Shown piece after piece: positions 59,424 through 64,000 of a stretch of DNA of 64,000 bases. Positions within the stretch are counted from its first letter, which is position 1. Each line of letters starts with the position of its first letter. A model generated the notes under the pieces. It worked only from the letters and a program-made list of their open reading frames with translations. It was not told where the DNA came from and did not search any database. The stretch is from Gnetum montanum. Taxonomy: Eukaryota > Streptophyta > Gnetopsida > Gnetales > Gnetaceae. The DNA is taken from NCBI GenBank assembly GCA_015680685.1, contig MNCI01000141.1:16492-80491 (forward strand), in the 5' to 3' direction. A program made the translations under genes and the position numbers.

Positions 59424-61230
59424 GGATATAATTTCAATGATTTTCTATAGTAATTAAATTAGTTGACATTGTATACTATTTATTTTAATCAATTTTTTTC
59501 CCTCATAGATTGGAGCATAGATGGCCAAGAGAATCATCTAGAATTCTAACCATGAACGAGTAGCTCAGTTGATGAAATTTTTGTTTATGTATATTTTGTT
59601 TAACATGCTTGTAAATCTAACAATGAATGAAAGACATGATGTACTTATCATTGATAACTTGATAACTTGTTAGTTACACTCTTTTATTGCACCAAATTAA
59701 GCTTTTTATGATTTACATGATTTTGCAAGAGTTATTGTTCAATATTTGTTGCCTATTTATGCATCATTATAGTTATTCATAGCATGGAGAAGTCTTCAAA
59801 CTTAATTAAAATGATATATAAGATTTATTTTTTTAAAAAAACTAATACATTTAAACTTTTTCTATCAGGTCTCCAGCTATGAACCCGTCCCCACTTTTTC
59901 TTGAGGCACACGTACCCAAACATGTTCCCAATCATGAATCCTCACTTCCACGCTTCCACGAATCAGATTCTTTTGATGCATAGAGGCTTTCCAACCAAGA
60001 ATAATTGCTCTGAATCCTCTTAATTCATAGACTAACATTTCTGTTAATATCCCACAAAGTTTCCAAGGTTTTTTCTCAGTGATTTCATCAAAATGTTGTA
60101 TGGTTGCATCAAACTGTTAGCATGAATATATTCCTTAAAATCTCAGTTACAGCCAATCTGATTATTATTTTTGTGTGTTATTTTCCTGTAAAATAAAGCA
60201 AATTGATACGATGTATCTATTTCGTGGTGCACCTGTCAATTTACTCGATCTCTGTCAACTATTTTTTATTCCGTATATATAAGGCTATCATTGAAAGAGA
60301 ATTGATTGGGTAAATTATGCCATTTATAATTAATTATTTCTGCAAATTTTATGTGCACAAATAGAGGACTGTACATTTTTAGTTTATGATGAAATAGATT
60401 GTTGCAACTAAAGTTTGTAAATAACCATGATTATAAATGTTGTGAAGTGCATGATACTATATTACTTATATTATGAAATTGAAATTATCCTGGACCTTAA
60501 TTGAATGAATCTGCATCCATGGATAGTAGAGGTATACAACCAAGCATAAAACAGCTTTGAACAATTTATTGGATAGTGGAAGTATATAGAAAACTATTTG
60601 TAGCTTGAATTTGCATCCTATTGAAATGCAAAGTGACATGTTTATTAGTAGAGCCATGCTCTGCAATCGAGCTTAGTGATTATTAGTTATAATATCATAC
60701 TTGGGTTTTTCAACTAGATTTCAACAATTATATTCGTATGCCATCATGGGGTGATTTTGCCAATCATGTTGTTAACATAGGCATTTTTGTTGTATTTCTA
60801 ACCAAGTACTCCTTGACATTAAGTTTTTTTTTAAAGTTAAGTGTTAAATTTTGTTTTAATTTTTTCAAGAAGTTTGTCCTAAACTTTTATGTGATTGCAT
60901 CAAACTATTTCCATGGTCTCCTAATACCTCATCTTTAATCATGAAAAATATTATGGAAAGAATTTTTATTTTGTAAGGTATGCTTTCGTATAGCAATTTT
61001 AGAAATAGCTACTGAAATAGATAATAAAAGTAGTTTTGTTGCATGTTTTTCTTTACTTGGGATGTAGAGATGCTAACACATTGTTTACAAACTGAAAACC
61101 ATAAGGTTGATTTAAATTGAACTAAAATTGATATTTATATCATTTTGGATTTTGTCAATCATTAATTATAGTTGGCCAATAATGATTTAATTTTTAATAG
61201 TTGTGCCATATTATATTTCTGTGTTTTTAG
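59424..61230. other. AT-rich stretch between two exon-like segments
   Basis: A splice-acceptor-like CCCTCATAG lies near 59510 and another, TTTTTCTATCAG, near 59870, each with only a short open stretch after it. Otherwise AT-rich with no recognised gene. It could be introns of a decayed multi-exon gene linking the SWIM fragment and the segment at 61231, or unrelated sequence. Confidence 0.35.
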
Positions 61231-62650
61231 AGACCATCATCATCTCAACCATCATCAAGAGATGCAAGGAGGAGATCTAGTAGAGTGCAAGAGGAATAAG
61301 AGCATGCAAAAACATAGGGAAGATATCAAGTAGGCTTTCAGGCTATTGCATAGGATGCGACTAGAGAGCAGGAGGCAGAGGCGCATTGACATGCGAGGAG
61401 TAGCACTGGAGGGAGGTGAAGCTAAGATCAGTCCCCTTGTAGAGTTCACGTGCCTTCAGCACATTGATGCGGCTTATTTGGCTTGAGATGTTCAATAAGC
61501 TTATAGAACATCATCTAGATTTCATCATCATCAAGGGTCTTACTATGAGGAGGAGGCCTGTTAGTATTATGGGGTGCATCATTGCGGATCACCTATCTTG
61601 AAGGTGGTTGCGATTGGCAACACTACCTATACACTTACAAAACTTATCTTGGAGTAGTTACTAAACATGGTAGTTGGTCCACAACAGGAGTATTTTGTAA
61701 CTACCACCTTAGAGATAAAAACACAGCTGTTGAGTAGAGTGCTTGAGGTGGAGACTGATGAGACAAGATGGTGCTATAGGAAGTTCAACACACGATGGAG
61801 AGTTCCGATAAGGGTAATCCACAGAAATCTCCTGGCTATGATGCATCACACTCATGTGATGTCCTTCACCCTCATGGTCTAGCTAGATATCAAGGGTGTC
61901 TATTCATTGAACTATCCCCACATTATCATGAGGTGAATGGAGATTGCCAGTAGAGATGCTATTGTAGTGCTCTTTCCATTAGCTGTGACTACTCTTTTTA
62001 GGCACTAGCAAATCCTTGAGCCTTAGGGGGATGACAAAGAGGTTCAAATGTTTGGTGAGGATTAGCTGCCACATTTGGGGTGTGCATTCTACATCCAACA
62101 TGTCTCTAGGACATGAGTTAATGATCTCACCTCACTCCTAGACCCATGTGTTTGAGAAGATGGTGGGAAGGTAGAATGGAATCAGTTTTATGGGAACAAT
62201 GAGTAGATGTAAGTTGCACCTATTAATCATGGTCGACAACAACAACAGTATGGAGATGGTGTAGTTCTATTTGCCTAATTAGAGGCAATGGCGCACAAAT
62301 TGATTTCCTGCATGGATACCATGCAGTTTGAGATGGATGATCACTTTCAATGAGTGGATAGGAGACTTACCTGCCTCCCTATGAATGTTTAGTCTCTAGG
62401 TAAATACTCGTCTAAAAAATTCAAGTCATTGCATGGGTCCTTTGGTTCAATGGTGATGGAGGATATTCTAAACCTCTTCTTTGTTAACATGACCACTCTG
62501 GTCCATGAGTCAGAGCCAAGATCATCAGGAATAACTGCAAGGAAGGAGGACCCAGTCACCTAGGTTGATGATACTATCATAGAGATAGATTTCATGTAGA
62601 CTAATGCTCCAAATGAACTTGAAAATAACAATGCAGCAAGATCTGCCTAG
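61231..62650 (+). pseudogene. Degenerate exon resembling plant transposon-associated proteins
   Basis: It starts after a canonical acceptor (TTCTGTGTTTTTAG, ending 61230). The stretch at 61667-62000 reads WRVPIRVIHRNLLAMMHHTH, then NYPHIIMR and VVLFPLAVTTLF. This is the same order of motifs as in the extra frame of element A (FPVNLPLLIY...ALPFPCLI). The later part (62180-62560) is Gln-rich and then acidic. It is broken by many TAG/TAA/TGA codons and several shifts. Function unknown; the family is known only from association with plant transposable elements. Confidence 0.4.
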
Positions 62651-63370
62651 ACCATTGTGTGTAGTTTTATTGTATGGTTGTTTGATGCTATTTATGTATT
62701 TTGGCATAGTCTCCTATGATATTTCTTTTTGATGCTAATTAAGTATTTACATTTTCTCTAACCTAAACTTTTTTAATAATTAATACCATGATCCATTGCA
62801 TGACTTTTGTGTTTAATGTTGTTGATAAATGTGGTTACTTAAATGTTGTTGATAAATGTGAATTTTTAGCATATGTGATATGATGATTTTTTTCATACTG
62901 TATGCTTAAATTTCATTGACAAATTCAATATACAAGCAATTTTGATTGTTATCCCAAGATTTCAAAATACGAGTATAATATATGGCTATAGTATGTTGTG
63001 TTTTGGAGGAACCTCCATTACACATGTATCTCTAGATAGGCATTGTCTAATCTTTTGAAAGTTTTCATTATTGTTTAAGCTGTTTTCATTCCAAAAGTAT
63101 GAAGTGCAAGTACATGTGAATTGCAATGTGCTTGCAAGCTACAGTGTAAGGGAAATGTGAGGAAAAAGGATCTTGCAACCAATTTATGAAAGTACTTCAA
63201 ACCTAGTGCTAGTGGCATGTGGGTCACAGTCTAGTTGCAATCTCTCAAAAAAGAAAAAGAAATATATAGTGCAAGTGTCCTACAATCTTAAACTTGCTCA
63301 TAGGCCAATACTTGAAATAATGGAGTAAATAGTGCTAGGATCTTGCAACTCAAAGTCATCGCATAGCTTA
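62651..63370. other. AT-rich intergenic stretch
   Basis: I see no coding frame, RNA gene or repeat boundary in it beyond a small duplication (GTTGATAAATGTG twice near 62820-62860). It ends at the start of an LTR. Confidence 0.4.
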
Positions 63371-64000
63371 TGAGACGCGATTCGCAGGAGCCGCGATATC
63401 ACGTCGTCCCCTGCGATATCGTGGTCCATCGCCAAATCTACAAATAAGAGGCGGAACTCTCCTCATTTCCCATCCTAGGCTTAAAGTAGGGAAACTCTGG
63501 TAGTTTGATCACTTCAGAGATAGAATATTTTTCATGTGCCCACAGTACAACTCTTTATTCGAGCAGCTTTGTACCTGAACGCAAGTTGTGTACAACAATA
63601 AAGATGAGCTTTGTGGATAAACCTTGCAGTGCATGGAATAGGTTTATTACATGTCATTTCTTACCTGTCATTTATTACCTGTTGTTAGTGCGGTATGAGT
63701 ATGACTTGATTACAAGCATCTACAAATGTGTATGGCTAGTCAAGGAATCGGCTACTCGTCGCAACGCGGTATGAGTACGACTTGATTACGAGCATCTACA
63801 GATGTGTACGGCTAGTCAAGGAATCAGTTGCTCATCATGATTAGTCTCTCTCACCCTCAACTCCTAGAATGTCGAATAAGTACGACTTGGTTATGAGCAT
63901 CCATGGGTGTGTACGGTTAGCTAAGGAATGGATGCTTATCACACTTAGGCTAGTTAAGTGCCTCAGTACGACCACTTCGAGCACGTGCATTACGTGTGGT
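63371..64000 (+). repeat. LTR of element G (5' part, cut by window edge) with internal repeats
   Basis: Starts TGAGACGCGATTCG with GATATC words (63394-63421), a TATA-like CTACAAATAAG, GTGCCCACAG and ACCTTGCAGTGCAT, all LTR landmarks of the Athila/Tat-like family here. No polypurine tract precedes it, so it is a 5' LTR or a solo LTR; the flank is GCTTA. A 76-bp segment starting CGGTATGAGTAYGACTTGAT occurs at 63691 and 63767, and a diverged third copy near 63873. Confidence 0.7.

Noticed and set aside
1-64000. CRISPR arrays, bacterial operons, ribosomal or canonical tRNA genes
   Set aside because: No regularly spaced short repeats with unique spacers, no rRNA-like sequence and no complete tRNA cloverleaf was found; genome organisation is that of a plant.

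Overview
The window looks like intergenic DNA from a large-genome seed plant; a gymnosperm is plausible but cannot be proven from sequence alone. It is AT-rich and dominated by old, nested Ty3/gypsy LTR retrotransposons. Their reading frames are broken mostly by TAG/TAA/TGA where CAG/CAA/CGA/TGG is expected, and by Asp-to-Asn changes at catalytic sites, the pattern left by deamination of methylated cytosine. One intact host gene stands in this background: a four-exon nitrate/peptide-transporter family (NPF, formerly NRT1/PTR) gene on the minus strand at 30286-34063.

Left block (1-26.1 kb) is a nest at least three levels deep. Element A (Athila/Tat-like; integrase tail at 1-1022, long 3' region at 7879-13052, 3' LTR at 13053-13892 plus 23923-23938) was hit twice. 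Element B (1023-7878, gag-only, no pol) entered just behind A's integrase and is flanked by perfect 5-bp duplications CCATC. Element C (13893-23917, full length, gag-pro-RT-RNaseH-integrase) entered 16 bp before the end of A's 3' LTR, flanked by GGTAC/AGTAC. A itself sits inside the pol gene of a chromovirus-type element D, whose integrase, chromodomain-like tail and 3' LTR continue to about 26.1 kb. A also carries a ~2.9-kb degenerate extra reading frame behind its own TATA box.

Central block (26.1-36.2 kb) is the low-copy island. It holds two tRNA-like (SINE-type) segments, small tandem repeats, a 235-base assembly gap, the NPF gene, and an array of ~545-bp tandem units that is cut by the LTR of element E.

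Right block (36.2-64 kb) starts with a second retrotransposon family. Element E (36160-49385) has ~1.8-1.9-kb LTRs, a gag-protease frame without reverse transcriptase, and, on the opposite strand, an intron-containing gene of at least seven exons (about 47.4-43.0 kb). Its second LTR is directly followed by another gag copy, so the unit is tandem. Next comes F (about 52.2-58.65 kb), an Athila/Tat-like element with an internal ~2.1-kb deletion. Then follow a SWIM-zinc-finger transposase fragment, a degenerate exon related to plant transposon proteins, and the start of another LTR at the right edge.

Two places carry assembly artefacts that should not be read as biology: a 160-bp exact inverted copy between two single Ns (18550-18711), and a 54-bp exact duplication around an N (32182).
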